Positions 35,450 to 44,135 of a stretch of DNA of 64,000 bases are shown in pieces; position 1 is the first letter of the stretch; the number at the start of each line of letters is the position of its first letter. The translations under genes were made by a program, and so were the position numbers. The stretch is from JARYLZ01 sp964388275. Its GTDB lineage: Bacteria > Bacteroidota > Ignavibacteria > SZUA-365. The stretch lies in contig CAYLZD010000006.1 of assembly GCA_964388275.1 (NCBI GenBank), forward strand, positions 113,336 to 177,335. Direction: 5' to 3'. The notes below the pieces were generated by a model. The model was not told where the DNA came from. It worked only from the letters and a program-made list of their open reading frames with translations, and did not search any database.

Positions 35450-35802
35450 GGGGATGCTCAGGTTTCGACGGGGAGCCGGGCGCCTGCGACTGCGCGCCGT
35501 GCCTGCCGCAAGCACGTAAATCTTACGGCAAGGCATCAACTGCCAACTACGATTACGCACTGGCCGCTTAATTGACGGTCACGTCCTCCCGAGGCCTGCC
35601 TGCCGGCCGAAGGAAAGGGCGTCGCTAAAGACAGGATAGGTTCACAAGTGTCCGGGGAGTGAACCGAAACTCTTCTCCGGAATAGCCGCCCGGCGCGTCC
35701 TGTCCGCCGGATTCCCGGGCAGCGAAACAAAAAAGACGGACTACGCGCGTAGAAGTTTCAGGGTTCACTCTTCGGACGGGGGTTCGATTCCCCCCATCTC
35801 CA
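35450..35802 (+). ncRNA. ssrA: tmRNA (transfer-messenger RNA), tag peptide ANYDYALAA
   Basis: This RNA rescues stalled ribosomes by acting first as tRNA-Ala and then as mRNA for a degradation tag. The 5' end GGGGATG pairs with CATCTCC at the 3' end, with one G-U pair. The 5' domain has TTTCGACGGGGA, and the 3' T-arm is GGGGGTTCGATTCCCCCC. Between them the tag frame GCC AAC TAC GAT TAC GCA CTG GCC GCT TAA (35542-35571) encodes ANYDYALAA, ending in the LAA degron. The resume codon is taken as GCC by comparison with the E. coli layout. The bases after the discriminator A are CTA, so CCA is not encoded and must be added. A TATTTTGC box lies 10 bases upstream of the 5' end. Confidence 0.93.
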
Positions 35803-35834
35803 CTAGATGGATCGGCCGGATCTGTTTCTTTGCA

Positions 35835-35890
35835 GAATTGGGGATTGCGGATTTCGGATTTCGGATTGCAGATTATGGATTGGGGATTAT
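35835..35890. repeat. Heptamer array GGATTNN (forward), overlapping the four-helix gene stop
   Basis: Eight heptamers of the form GGATTGC, GGATTTC, GGATTAT and variants. It begins 32 bases after the tmRNA 3' end. Its last unit contains the stop codon of the minus-strand four-helix gene, so the gene ends inside the array. Confidence 0.85.
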
Positions 35891-36240
35891 TTGTGGGAGC
35901 GGGCGGTTTTGATGGAGGCGACGACCATTGAGAGGATTTCGTTTGCTTCGATTTTCAGATCGAGCAAGCGTTTCTCGTCCATCAAACCGGTTTCGGCGAG
36001 AAGTTCCATCCAGTACACGGATTCATCGCACTCTTCTTCGACGATGGCCATCTTGGCGATGAAGTCGGCGGGGGATTTGCCTCGACAGGCGGCGCGATAG
36101 TTTGCGCCAACCGATGTGCCGCAGCGGAGCAGCTGATTACCAATCGCTTTCGCGGTCTGGTTTTTCGGCAACGCTTCCACCAACCGGATCACCCTGATCG
36201 CGAAAGTCTTGGTTCTGTTTTTGAATTCATCAGCATTCAT
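35887..36240 (-). CDS. Four-helix bundle protein (23S rRNA IVS-protein/Avd-like family)
   Basis: A 117-residue helical protein of the four-helix-bundle family that includes proteins encoded in 23S rRNA intervening sequences and Avd, the accessory factor of diversity-generating retroelements. Family features are FAIRVIRLVEALPKN near the start, QLLRCGTSVGANYRAACRGKS in the middle and YWMELLAETGLM later. The start MNADEF was chosen as the usual N-terminus; an ATG six codons upstream is possible. The molecular function is not established for stand-alone members; a basic surface suggests nucleic-acid binding. It is embedded between same-direction GGATTNN arrays, with the tmRNA just beyond. No reverse transcriptase is near. 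Confidence 0.88.
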   Translation of the reverse strand: MNADEFKNRTKTFAIRVIRLVEALPKNQTAKAIGNQLLRCGTSVGANYRAACRGKSPADFIAKMAIVEEECDESVYWMELLAETGLMDEKRLLDLKIEANEILSMVVASIKTARSHK

Positions 36241-36280
36241 GGAGGCAACATATGACATTTGCGATCAAGCCTGAATCTTC

Positions 36281-36315
36281 CGATTGCGGATTACGGATTT
36301 CGGATTTCGGATTAA
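36281..36315. repeat. Heptamer array GGATTNN (forward), five units upstream of the four-helix gene
   Basis: CGATTGC, GGATTAC, GGATTTC, GGATTTC and GGATTAA. The orientation is the same as in the array on the other side of the gene, which suggests the gene was inserted into one array. Confidence 0.8.
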
Positions 36316-36338
36316 AAAACACCCGTACACGGAGGATC

Positions 36339-36683
36339 AATCCGCAATCCCGAATCCCCAATCCGCAATCCTAAATCCCCAATCCGCAATCCTAAATCCC
36401 CAATCCGCAATCCTAAATCCCCAATCCGNNNNNNNNNNNNNNNNNNNNNNNNNNNNNNNNNNNNNNNNNNNNNNNNNNNNNNNNNNNNNNNNNNNNNNNN
36501 NNNNNNNNNNNNNNNNNNNNNNNNNNNNCAATCCGCAATCCTAAATCCCCAATCCGCAATCCTAAATCCCCAATCCGCAATCCCGAATCCCCAATCCGCA
36601 ATCCCGAATCCCCAATCCGCAATCCTAAATCCCCAATCCGCAATCCCGAATCCCCAATCCGCAATCCCGAATCCCCAATCCGC
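36339..36683. repeat. Heptamer array AATCCNN (inverted), with 21-bp higher-order unit
   Basis: At least 34 visible heptamers (12 before and 22 after an assembly gap), organised as AATCCGC, AATCCYR, AATCCCC repeated. This is the reverse complement of the GGATTNN family found 23 bases earlier, so the two arrays face each other and could form a cruciform. Frames through it give IADWGF-like repeats that are not genes. Confidence 0.9.
36429..36528. other. Assembly gap of 100 N inside the AATCCNN array
   Basis: Exactly 100 undetermined bases, the conventional size for a gap of unknown length. The true array length is therefore unknown. Confidence 0.95.
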
Positions 36684-36761
36684 AATCATCAACCCTCCGC
36701 TTGCCGAGCGGAAAAAATCTGACTATCATTGGCCTATGTGGGTGAGCAAAACGAGGCAGGA

Positions 36762-38030
36762 ATGACGGGTTCGAAGCGCGGGCGGCACAGAATCCTCCAT
36801 ACATCCGACTGGCACATCGGCCGCATGCTTTACGGCCGCAAGCGTTACGAGGAATTCGACGCTTTGCTGAACTGGATGTCGGATACGATCCGGCTGATGG
36901 AAATCGACACGCTGCTGGTGTCGGGCGACATTTTCGACATCGGCGCGCCGAGCAATCGCGCGCAAGAACTCTATTATCGTTTTCTGTGCCGCACGGCCGC
37001 GTCGTCTTGCCGGCATGTCGTGGCGATCGCGGGCAACCACGATTCTCCGTCCTTTCTCAATGCTCCCAAGGAACTCCTCAGAGCCCTTGATGTACACGTG
37101 GTCGGTAGTAGCGCCGCATCCCCGGAAGACGAAGTGTTGGTGCTCCGTAATGAGCAGGACGCGCCGGAATTGATTGTCTGCGCTGTGCCCTACCTCCGCG
37201 ACAGGGATATCCGAACGGCGGAAGCCGGGGAGAGTATTGAGGACAAGGAAGGCAAGCTCATCGACGGCATCCGCAATCATTATGCCGCGGTCGCCGAAGC
37301 GGCGGAGCGCAGAAGAAATGAAATGGGCCCCGATTTGCCTGTTGTCGCCATGGGCCATTTGTTTACCACCGGCGGCAAAACCGTGGAAGGCGACGGAGTA
37401 CGCGAGTTATACGTCGGCTCGCTTGCGCATGTGACGCCGGGCATCTTTTCGTCATGCTTCGACTATGTTGCTCTCGGACACCTACATTCTCCCCAGACCA
37501 TCGGCGCCGGCGAGAATATTCGCTACAGCGGATCTCCTCTGCCGATGGGATTCGGGGAGGCGAAACAGCGGAAAAGCGTCTGCATCGTAGATTTCGACGG
37601 CAGGACTGCGTCCGTGCGTCAGACGTATGTGCCGGTGTTTCAGGAGCTCGAACGTGTCAAAGGGGATATGGACGACATCGCGCGCCGGATTCGTGAACTC
37701 TCCGCCGCCGGCTCTCAGGCGTGGCTCGAGATAGTTTACGAGGGCGGCAAGGCGCCTAGCGACCTGCGGCAGCGGATCGAGTCAGAGGCGGGCGGATCAC
37801 TCATGGAGATTCTTCGTATGAAGAATAACCACATGATCGACACCGTGTTCGGGCGCCTGCGTGAAGACGAATCTCTGGACGATCTCGATGTGAACGACGT
37901 TTTCACGCGCTGCCTCGATCTGCATCGAATTCCAGAAGATCGGCGCGCGGAACTGCTGGACGCTTACCGCGAGACGTTGCTCTCGCTGGAGGATGAAGAC
38001 GCCCTCGCGGAGCAGGGAGGCCGACGATGA
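36762..38030 (+). CDS. sbcD: Exonuclease subunit SbcD (Mre11-like)
   Basis: A 422-residue metallophosphoesterase, the nuclease part of the SbcCD complex that opens DNA hairpins and processes blocked double-strand ends. Metal-binding motifs are complete: HTSDWHIGR, VSGDIFDIG, AIAGNHDSP, MGHLF and ALGHLH. The ATG at MTGSKRGRHRI was chosen; a TTG start 11 codons earlier is possible but overlaps nothing conserved. Its stop overlaps the start of sbcC (ATGA). The gene starts about 80 bases after the large inverted heptamer array. Confidence 0.93.
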   Translation: MTGSKRGRHRILHTSDWHIGRMLYGRKRYEEFDALLNWMSDTIRLMEIDTLLVSGDIFDIGAPSNRAQELYYRFLCRTAASSCRHVVAIAGNHDSPSFLNAPKELLRALDVHVVGSSAASPEDEVLVLRNEQDAPELIVCAVPYLRDRDIRTAEAGESIEDKEGKLIDGIRNHYAAVAEAAERRRNEMGPDLPVVAMGHLFTTGGKTVEGDGVRELYVGSLAHVTPGIFSSCFDYVALGHLHSPQTIGAGENIRYSGSPLPMGFGEAKQRKSVCIVDFDGRTASVRQTYVPVFQELERVKGDMDDIARRIRELSAAGSQAWLEIVYEGGKAPSDLRQRIESEAGGSLMEILRMKNNHMIDTVFGRLREDESLDDLDVNDVFTRCLDLHRIPEDRRAELLDAYRETLLSLEDEDALAEQGGRR

Positions 38031-41000
38031 GAATTCTGCGCGTGCGGTTCAAAAACCTGAACTCGCTGGCGGGCGAATGGGAGATAGACCTGACACACCC
38101 GGCTTTCGCGTCTGACGGCATCTTCGCCATTACCGGACCCACCGGCGCGGGGAAGAGCACCATACTCGATGCCGTCTGCCTCGGGCTCTACGGGCGTACA
38201 CCCCGCTTGAACAAGGTCACCAAAAGCGATAACGAGGTCATGTCACGAGGCACCGGTGAATGTTTCGCCGAAGTCGCCTTCGAAACGCAGGCGGGGCGTT
38301 TCCGCTGTCATTGGTTTCAGCATAGGTCTCGCAAAAAACCGGACGGCGAACTTCAAGCGCCGAAACATGAGATCGCGGACGCGGATTCCGGCGAAATACT
38401 GGAGTCGAAAATCCTTGAGGTAGCCAGACGGGTTGAAACTGTCACGGGCATGGACTTCGACAGATTCACTCGTTCCATGCTCCTGGCCCAGGGCGGCTTC
38501 GCCGCGTTCCTTCAGGCGGCGCCGGATGAGCGCGCTCCCATCCTGGAGCAAATAACGGGCACGGAGATCTACAGCCGGATATCCATACGAGTCCATGAGC
38601 GGCTGCGTGAAGAACGGGAAAAGCTTAACCTGCTCCAGGCTGAAACGGCCGGCATCGTGATTCTTGAGCCGGAACAGGAACAGGAAATCGGACAAGCACT
38701 CGAGATAAAGCAGAAGGAAGAGACGGACCTTGCCGCTAAATCCGCTGATACCGCGAAGGCCATCGTCTGGCTCACCACAATCGATGGGCTGCGGAAGGAA
38801 ATCGGCAACCTGGCTTACGAAGCGGGCAAGCTGCAAAGCGATACAGAGGCGTTCGAACCGGATCGTGAAAAGCTGGGCCGGGCTTTGAATGCCGCTTCAC
38901 TGGACGGAGCGTACGCCACGCTCGCAGCCACCCGCAAACAGCAAGCGGATGACAGAACAGCATTGAAAACTGAGGAAGAAACTCTTCCTGGACTGGAATC
39001 CTCCGTCAACAAACAGGCCGAGGCACTGAAAACGGCTGAGCAACAAACCGCTCGAACAAAAGAAGAGCTGAAAGCGGCCGCGCCGGTATTGCAGAAGGTT
39101 CGGTCCCTTGACCAGAAACTTGCCGATCGGAAAAAAGCTGTCACGGAAGGCGATGAGGGCTGTAAGAAGGATGCGGCAAAGATCGATACATACAAAAATG
39201 CCCGGCTCGCAGAGCAGAAAAAACGATGCAAGGCTCAGCAGACGCTGGAGCTTGTGGACGGCTACCTCGAGGCGCATGCACAGGATGAATGGCTGATCGG
39301 CGGTCTGGCCGGTGTCGAAGAGCAGGCCGGCGGACTGCTCTACATGCAACAAGAAATCCTTCAAAAAGATGCTGAACAGGAGGCGGCCACTACGGCTCTG
39401 GAATTGGCGGTAAAGTCACTCGAAGACTGTCGGAAACAATCAGGCATCCGGAAGCAGGAGCTGGAGGACGCCTCGAAACGGCTTCAACAAGGGAAAGATG
39501 CTTTGAGCCGGTTGCTGGGGGACCGCTTGTTGCGGGAATACCGCACCGAGAAGGAAACCCTGCTGCGTGAAATGGCCTTCCTCTCGAGGATTGCGGAGCT
39601 TGAAGAGCACCGAGCGAAACTGGAAGACGGCAAGCCCTGTCCCCTCTGCGGCGCAACCGGGCATCCCTTTGCCGAAGGGAATGTCCCCGTCCCAGATGAA
39701 ACCGAAAAAAAAATCGACGAGCTGACCAGACTGATCAGAAAAGCCGAGGATCAGGAAGCCGCCATCAAGAAACTCGAAGAAGCTGAAAACCTGGCTCGTA
39801 AATACCTGACTGAGGCGGATAAGCTGGAATCAGCGGCGGCGAACGACAAGAAGACCGCCGAGAAAACGCTTGCCGAAGTCAAGGACGGCCTGCTGAAACT
39901 CCGTGCCGATTTTGCCGAACGCCGTCAGGCCGTTACCGCCAAGCTCCTGCCGCTTGGTATTGCGGACATCCCTGAAACGGACATTTCATCATTGATCTTA
40001 TCCCTCAGAGGACGGTTGAAGGCGTGGCAGACACAGGTCGAGAAAAAGGCGGCCATCGAGAAACAGATTGCCGGAATCGACAGCGAGGTGAAGCGGCTGG
40101 ATGCGGTTCTTGAAACCCAAAGCGCCGCCCTGGCCGAAATGCTGGAACGCCTGGAAACCTTGAAAAAGGAACTCGCCACCGGAAGTGATGAGCGTAATGC
40201 GCTGTACGGCGACAAGAACCCTGACGATGAGGAGCGCCGTTTGAACAAGGAGATATCCGATGCCGAAGGCGCCGAAAAACAGACCAGAGAACGGCACAAT
40301 GAGCTCCAACAGAACTGGAATACCGCGAAGGCCCGCGTCGATTCTCTGAAGAAACGCATCGACCAGCGGGAGCCGGAGCTGAGAAGGCTGGAAACCGAAT
40401 TCACAGCAGCGCTCGCGCCCGTTGATTTTTCAAATGAAGAACAGTTTATGGCGGCCAGGCTTCCCTCCGAACAAAAGGCTGAACTGGCGGCCATGGCCAG
40501 ACAGCTGGATGAACGACAAACAGACCTGAAGGCCAGGCAAAAGGATCGGGACACGCGCCTGGCCGCGGAAATGGCACGCAAGATCACCGACAAGTCGCTG
40601 GAAGAACTCGAGCCCCGGTTCGAGGAACATGAGGCGGCTCTGAAAGAACTGCGGTCCATCATCGCCGGTCTCAAGCACAAGCTATGTGAGAATGCTGCTG
40701 CAAAAGAGCGGATCAAGGAAAAGCGGACAGCTATCGAGGCCCGGAAAAAAGAGTTCCGCAGGTGGGAAAACCTGCACGAATTGATCGGCTCCGCAGACGG
40801 TAAGAAGTACCGCAATTTGGCACAGGGTCTGACCTTCGAGATGATGATTGGTCACGCGAACAGGCAACTGCGGAAACTGACGGACCGCTATCTGCTGATA
40901 AACGATGACTCGCAGCCGTTGGAGCTCAACGTGATCGACAATTTCCAAGCGGGCGAGATCCGTTCCACGAAAAACCTCTCGGGCGGGGAGAGTTTCATTG

Positions 41001-41284
41001 TCAGCCTGGCGCTGGCTCTGGGTCTGTCTCAAATGGCCGGCAGGAACGTGCGCGTGGATTCGCTGTTCCTGGACGAGGGTTTCGGCACTTTGGACGACGA
41101 AGCCCTGGATACGGCTCTCGACACACTCGCGGATTTGCGACAGGACGGCAAGCTCATCGGTGTCATTTCACACGTGCCTGCCTTGAAGGAGCGGATCGGT
41201 TCCCAGATCCAGGTAACACCTCAAACCGGAGGCAGGAGCCGGATATCGGGTCCAGGATGCCGGGCAGTGACTGCATCCGGCTGA
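38027..41284 (+). CDS. sbcC: Exonuclease subunit SbcC (Rad50-like ATPase)
   Basis: A 1,085-residue SMC-like ATPase that partners SbcD. Walker A GPTGAGKST is near residue 38. Two long coiled-coil arms rich in Glu, Lys and Ala surround a zinc hook CPLC (in GKPCPLCGATGHP, about residue 545). The ABC signature is NLSGGESFIVSLALALGL and Walker B is VDSLFLDEGFGTLD near the C-terminus. Length and layout are those of full-length SbcC. Translation is coupled to sbcD. Confidence 0.94.
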   Translation: MRILRVRFKNLNSLAGEWEIDLTHPAFASDGIFAITGPTGAGKSTILDAVCLGLYGRTPRLNKVTKSDNEVMSRGTGECFAEVAFETQAGRFRCHWFQHRSRKKPDGELQAPKHEIADADSGEILESKILEVARRVETVTGMDFDRFTRSMLLAQGGFAAFLQAAPDERAPILEQITGTEIYSRISIRVHERLREEREKLNLLQAETAGIVILEPEQEQEIGQALEIKQKEETDLAAKSADTAKAIVWLTTIDGLRKEIGNLAYEAGKLQSDTEAFEPDREKLGRALNAASLDGAYATLAATRKQQADDRTALKTEEETLPGLESSVNKQAEALKTAEQQTARTKEELKAAAPVLQKVRSLDQKLADRKKAVTEGDEGCKKDAAKIDTYKNARLAEQKKRCKAQQTLELVDGYLEAHAQDEWLIGGLAGVEEQAGGLLYMQQEILQKDAEQEAATTALELAVKSLEDCRKQSGIRKQELEDASKRLQQGKDALSRLLGDRLLREYRTEKETLLREMAFLSRIAELEEHRAKLEDGKPCPLCGATGHPFAEGNVPVPDETEKKIDELTRLIRKAEDQEAAIKKLEEAENLARKYLTEADKLESAAANDKKTAEKTLAEVKDGLLKLRADFAERRQAVTAKLLPLGIADIPETDISSLILSLRGRLKAWQTQVEKKAAIEKQIAGIDSEVKRLDAVLETQSAALAEMLERLETLKKELATGSDERNALYGDKNPDDEERRLNKEISDAEGAEKQTRERHNELQQNWNTAKARVDSLKKRIDQREPELRRLETEFTAALAPVDFSNEEQFMAARLPSEQKAELAAMARQLDERQTDLKARQKDRDTRLAAEMARKITDKSLEELEPRFEEHEAALKELRSIIAGLKHKLCENAAAKERIKEKRTAIEARKKEFRRWENLHELIGSADGKKYRNLAQGLTFEMMIGHANRQLRKLTDRYLLINDDSQPLELNVIDNFQAGEIRSTKNLSGGESFIVSLALALGLSQMAGRNVRVDSLFLDEGFGTLDDEALDTALDTLADLRQDGKLIGVISHVPALKERIGSQIQVTPQTGGRSRISGPGCRAVTASG

Positions 41285-41392
41285 GCCTTGTGCTTCCCTT
41301 CGGGTCCCGGCAGCAGACCGGCGTCAGATTTGTGAAACACTACAGTTTCGGGATAATTTCCGCTCATCGGGAATGCAAGCATTCATGTTGAC

Positions 41393-43612
41393 ATGAGAAC
41401 AGCACGCAAGACAAAGGCCAAGCCGAAGACACGATTCAAGATCGAGCGCTCCCCGCGGGCGCCTGCCGCGCTGTATGCGGCAATCGGAGCGTATTTGTTC
41501 CTCCGCATCGTCGTATCGTTGTTCGATGGCGGCGTGCTGTTCTGGGGCCTGGATCACGCGCGCTATCTGCCGGGTTCGGCGGACATACTTCTCGCGCTTC
41601 TGCTGCCGGCGGCTCTGTTGATACCGAAGGCCGGCGATGCGGCGGCGTCGCTCGCGGAAGCCGCGGCGAAACCGTTGAGCGGACGCGCGCATTACCCGGC
41701 AGCGGCGCTGGGAATTGCTGCGGCGGTGATTCTGCCCCTGCTTGCGCCCGTGGAGTCGCCTCTTCTGGGAGACGGTTCGCACTTCCTCAGTGAGATCTTC
41801 CGCATCACAGCGGATCCCGATTATCCGACTTCACTCGTGAAGCCCACATCGTTCCTCGCCGGGCATACCCTCAGATGGCTGGCCCTGGCTTTCGACTTCC
41901 ATGAATTGAGGATTCCTTTCGTTATAGCTGGCGCGGCGTCGTCCGTACTGCTCGTTCTCGGTTTCTTCATGTTTATGAAGGGGGAAAAGCCGAACGTGAT
42001 TCTACTCCTGACATCACTCGTGACAGGGGGCGGGGGAACTCTGTTCTTCTTCGGCTACATCGAAGTTTATGCCTTGTCGTATGTGTTCGCCGCTCTCTAC
42101 CTGCTGGCGTCCTGGCGGGTTTTCAGAACGGGCGGCGGTGCCGTCACGCCCGGCGTCCTGCTCCTGCTCGCCGTCCTGTTCGGCGGCGCGGCGTTGTATC
42201 TTCTGCCGTCGTATTTGTTTCTCCTCGCGGTCCGAAAACCGCACATCCTCATGCGTATGACGCCGCGCAGGTTCGCGATTGCCCTGGCCGGCATACAGGC
42301 GGTTCTGCTCGCAGGTTTGTACGCGATACCGGTCGCCGGTGGGGACGCGCTTGCGGACGCGGCCGCGGAGGCCTACGTTCTGCCGTTGTCGGCGCACGAC
42401 ACGGTGCTCAAGGACGGGCGGTCGGGGGGGCGCTTCGGCTACACCGTGTTTTCAGGCGCGCATATCAGGGACATACCGAACGTATACGCCCTCAATGCCG
42501 GCGCGGCATTGGCCGTCTTGATCGGCATGCTGTTTCTGAAGCGAAAAGCAGGCGATGCCGTCTCGAACTTCATATTGTTTTTCGCATCCGCCGCTTTTTC
42601 CGGATTTCTGACAACGTTCTTCGGAAACGCGGTATTCGGTCTCGCCCGCGACTGGGATTTGACGGCCGTGGCGGTGCTCCCCGCGATATTTCTGGCCGCC
42701 GCGCTGTTGTTGAGAGCCGGCGAAAAGGGAGGATTTCTGCGGACCCTGACGCCGGCGCTGGCAGCGGCCTCTCTCTCGACCGTATGGATATGGGTGCGGG
42801 TCAACGCGGACGGCGATGCTGCCGCGAATCGCTTCGAGGTTCTGCTCGACGGCTATCGGCGGCAGTTGGTGGTTTCTTCGACGCACGCGGGGTTGGAGCA
42901 CTTATCGAAGTATTATATCAAGACGCAGAACATTGAAAAGAACGTCGGCATACTCAAACAGATGTTCGAAACCGGTTTCGACCGCATGTCCTTGTACCGG
43001 AAAATCGTGAAGCAGGTGTCGACCAGGCCCTGGCTTCGAGACAGGGAGATGCCTGTGTTGCTCGATGCAATGAGGAAGGATCTGAAGGCGCGTCATCACT
43101 CGAGCCATCCGCTGTACGTGCCGCGCTCCCAACTCGAGGAATACGCAGCGACATTGCTGCTTACCGCAATGTACCGCGGGCGGCCGGACCTGACCCGTGA
43201 ATGGCTTCCTGTTTACCGGGCTGAAATCCATAACTGGAACGAAGGCGATCTCGTGGATCTGGTTCTGGACTCGGCGCTTTCAGCGCCCGAGAAATTCTCG
43301 AAGGCAGCCGGCCTGCTCTCATCCGGCTGCAACGAAGCGGCGCTGCTCTTCACTGTGGGGGATCTCGCACAGGATGCGGGAGAGTGGAATGCCGCCATAG
43401 AATATTACGAGCGCGCGCTGACCGAGGAACCGCACGAGTTTCCGGTACTCTACCTCGCGGTCGCATTGCTGCACGAAAAACAGGGACGCATGGCTGAAGC
43501 GAAAGACGCGCTGGAGCGCTGTGTGGACAAGTGCCGGCTTGCGCCTGAGAGAAATAACGCGCTGGACTGGATAAAGAGAATCGAAAGGAAAGAGGCCGAA
43601 ATTGGTGAATGA
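41393..43612 (+). CDS. Polytopic membrane protein with C-terminal TPR region, possibly GT-C type
   Basis: A 739-residue protein not firmly recognised. A basic N-terminus is followed by eleven or twelve membrane helices (about residues 25-475). The loop after the third helix has LLGDGSHFLSE, and a later loop has FGLARDWDLTA. An acidic first long loop before many helices is the general build of GT-C glycosyltransferases, so lipid-linked sugar transfer is a possibility. The C-terminal 260 residues are soluble, helical and TPR-like (DLAQDAGEWNAAIEYYERALTEEPHEFPVLY). The gene ends six codons before an octamer repeat array. The function is unproven. Confidence 0.8.
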   Translation: MRTARKTKAKPKTRFKIERSPRAPAALYAAIGAYLFLRIVVSLFDGGVLFWGLDHARYLPGSADILLALLLPAALLIPKAGDAAASLAEAAAKPLSGRAHYPAAALGIAAAVILPLLAPVESPLLGDGSHFLSEIFRITADPDYPTSLVKPTSFLAGHTLRWLALAFDFHELRIPFVIAGAASSVLLVLGFFMFMKGEKPNVILLLTSLVTGGGGTLFFFGYIEVYALSYVFAALYLLASWRVFRTGGGAVTPGVLLLLAVLFGGAALYLLPSYLFLLAVRKPHILMRMTPRRFAIALAGIQAVLLAGLYAIPVAGGDALADAAAEAYVLPLSAHDTVLKDGRSGGRFGYTVFSGAHIRDIPNVYALNAGAALAVLIGMLFLKRKAGDAVSNFILFFASAAFSGFLTTFFGNAVFGLARDWDLTAVAVLPAIFLAAALLLRAGEKGGFLRTLTPALAAASLSTVWIWVRVNADGDAAANRFEVLLDGYRRQLVVSSTHAGLEHLSKYYIKTQNIEKNVGILKQMFETGFDRMSLYRKIVKQVSTRPWLRDREMPVLLDAMRKDLKARHHSSHPLYVPRSQLEEYAATLLLTAMYRGRPDLTREWLPVYRAEIHNWNEGDLVDLVLDSALSAPEKFSKAAGLLSSGCNEAALLFTVGDLAQDAGEWNAAIEYYERALTEEPHEFPVLYLAVALLHEKQGRMAEAKDALERCVDKCRLAPERNNALDWIKRIERKEAEIGE

Positions 43613-43621
43613 CTTACAGCG

Positions 43622-44010
43622 TTTCCACGTTACAACGTTCCCACGTTACAACGTTCATACGTTCCAACGTTCCCACGTTCCAACGTTCCCACGTTCCAAC
43701 GTTCCCACGTTCCAACGTTCCCACGTTACAACGTTCCCACGTTNNNNNNNNNNNNNNNNNNNNNNNNNNNNNNNNNNNNNNNNNNNNNNNNNNNNNNNNN
43801 NNNNNNNNNNNNNNNNNNNNNNNNNNNNNNNNNNNNNNNNNNNTCCAACGTTCCCACGTTCCAACGTTCCCACGTTACAACGTTCCCACGTTCCCACGTT
43901 CCAACGTTCCCACGTTCCCACGTCCCCACGTTCCCACGTTCCAACGTTCCCACGTTCCAACGTTCCCACGTTCCAACGTTCCCACGTTACAACGTTCCCA
44001 CGTTCCCACG
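43622..44010. repeat. Octamer tandem array TTCCMACG, at least 35 units, with gap
   Basis: Octamers TTCCAACG and TTCCCACG mostly alternate, with TTACAACG variants. Fifteen units precede and about twenty follow an assembly gap. AACGTT is self-complementary, so each unit boundary is palindromic. Open frames through it (VPTFQRS-like and reverse NVGTLER-like) are artefacts. It lies between the membrane/TPR gene and rubrerythrin. Confidence 0.92.
43744..43843. other. Assembly gap of 100 N inside the octamer array
   Basis: Exactly 100 undetermined bases, so the copy number of the octamer is unknown. Confidence 0.95.
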
Positions 44011-44135
44011 GAAGAATGTTCATATAGTACCGATCATGTCGTATTTTGCGAAACGAGTTCCGCGCGACGGAGCGCGGTCGACTGCCGGTTACTCACAAGC
44101 CATTCCATATTCGCACAGCAAAGGAGAAGCGCATC

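Noticed and set aside
35887..36240. Diversity-generating retroelement based on the Avd-like protein
   Set aside because: No reverse transcriptase, template repeat or variable repeat was seen in the window.
36284..36692. Open frames reading IADWGF or LRIGDSG repeats
   Set aside because: They are readings of a heptamer DNA array through a run of N; the unit length is 7 bases, which cycles through all frames, so no protein is implied.
35780..36762. Integrated island at the tmRNA 3' end
   Set aside because: No integrase and no convincing second copy of the tmRNA 3' end were found; only a loose likeness to the AATCCCC repeats.
35285..44010. CRISPR array
   Set aside because: Units are 7-8 bases with no unique spacers, and no cas gene is present.
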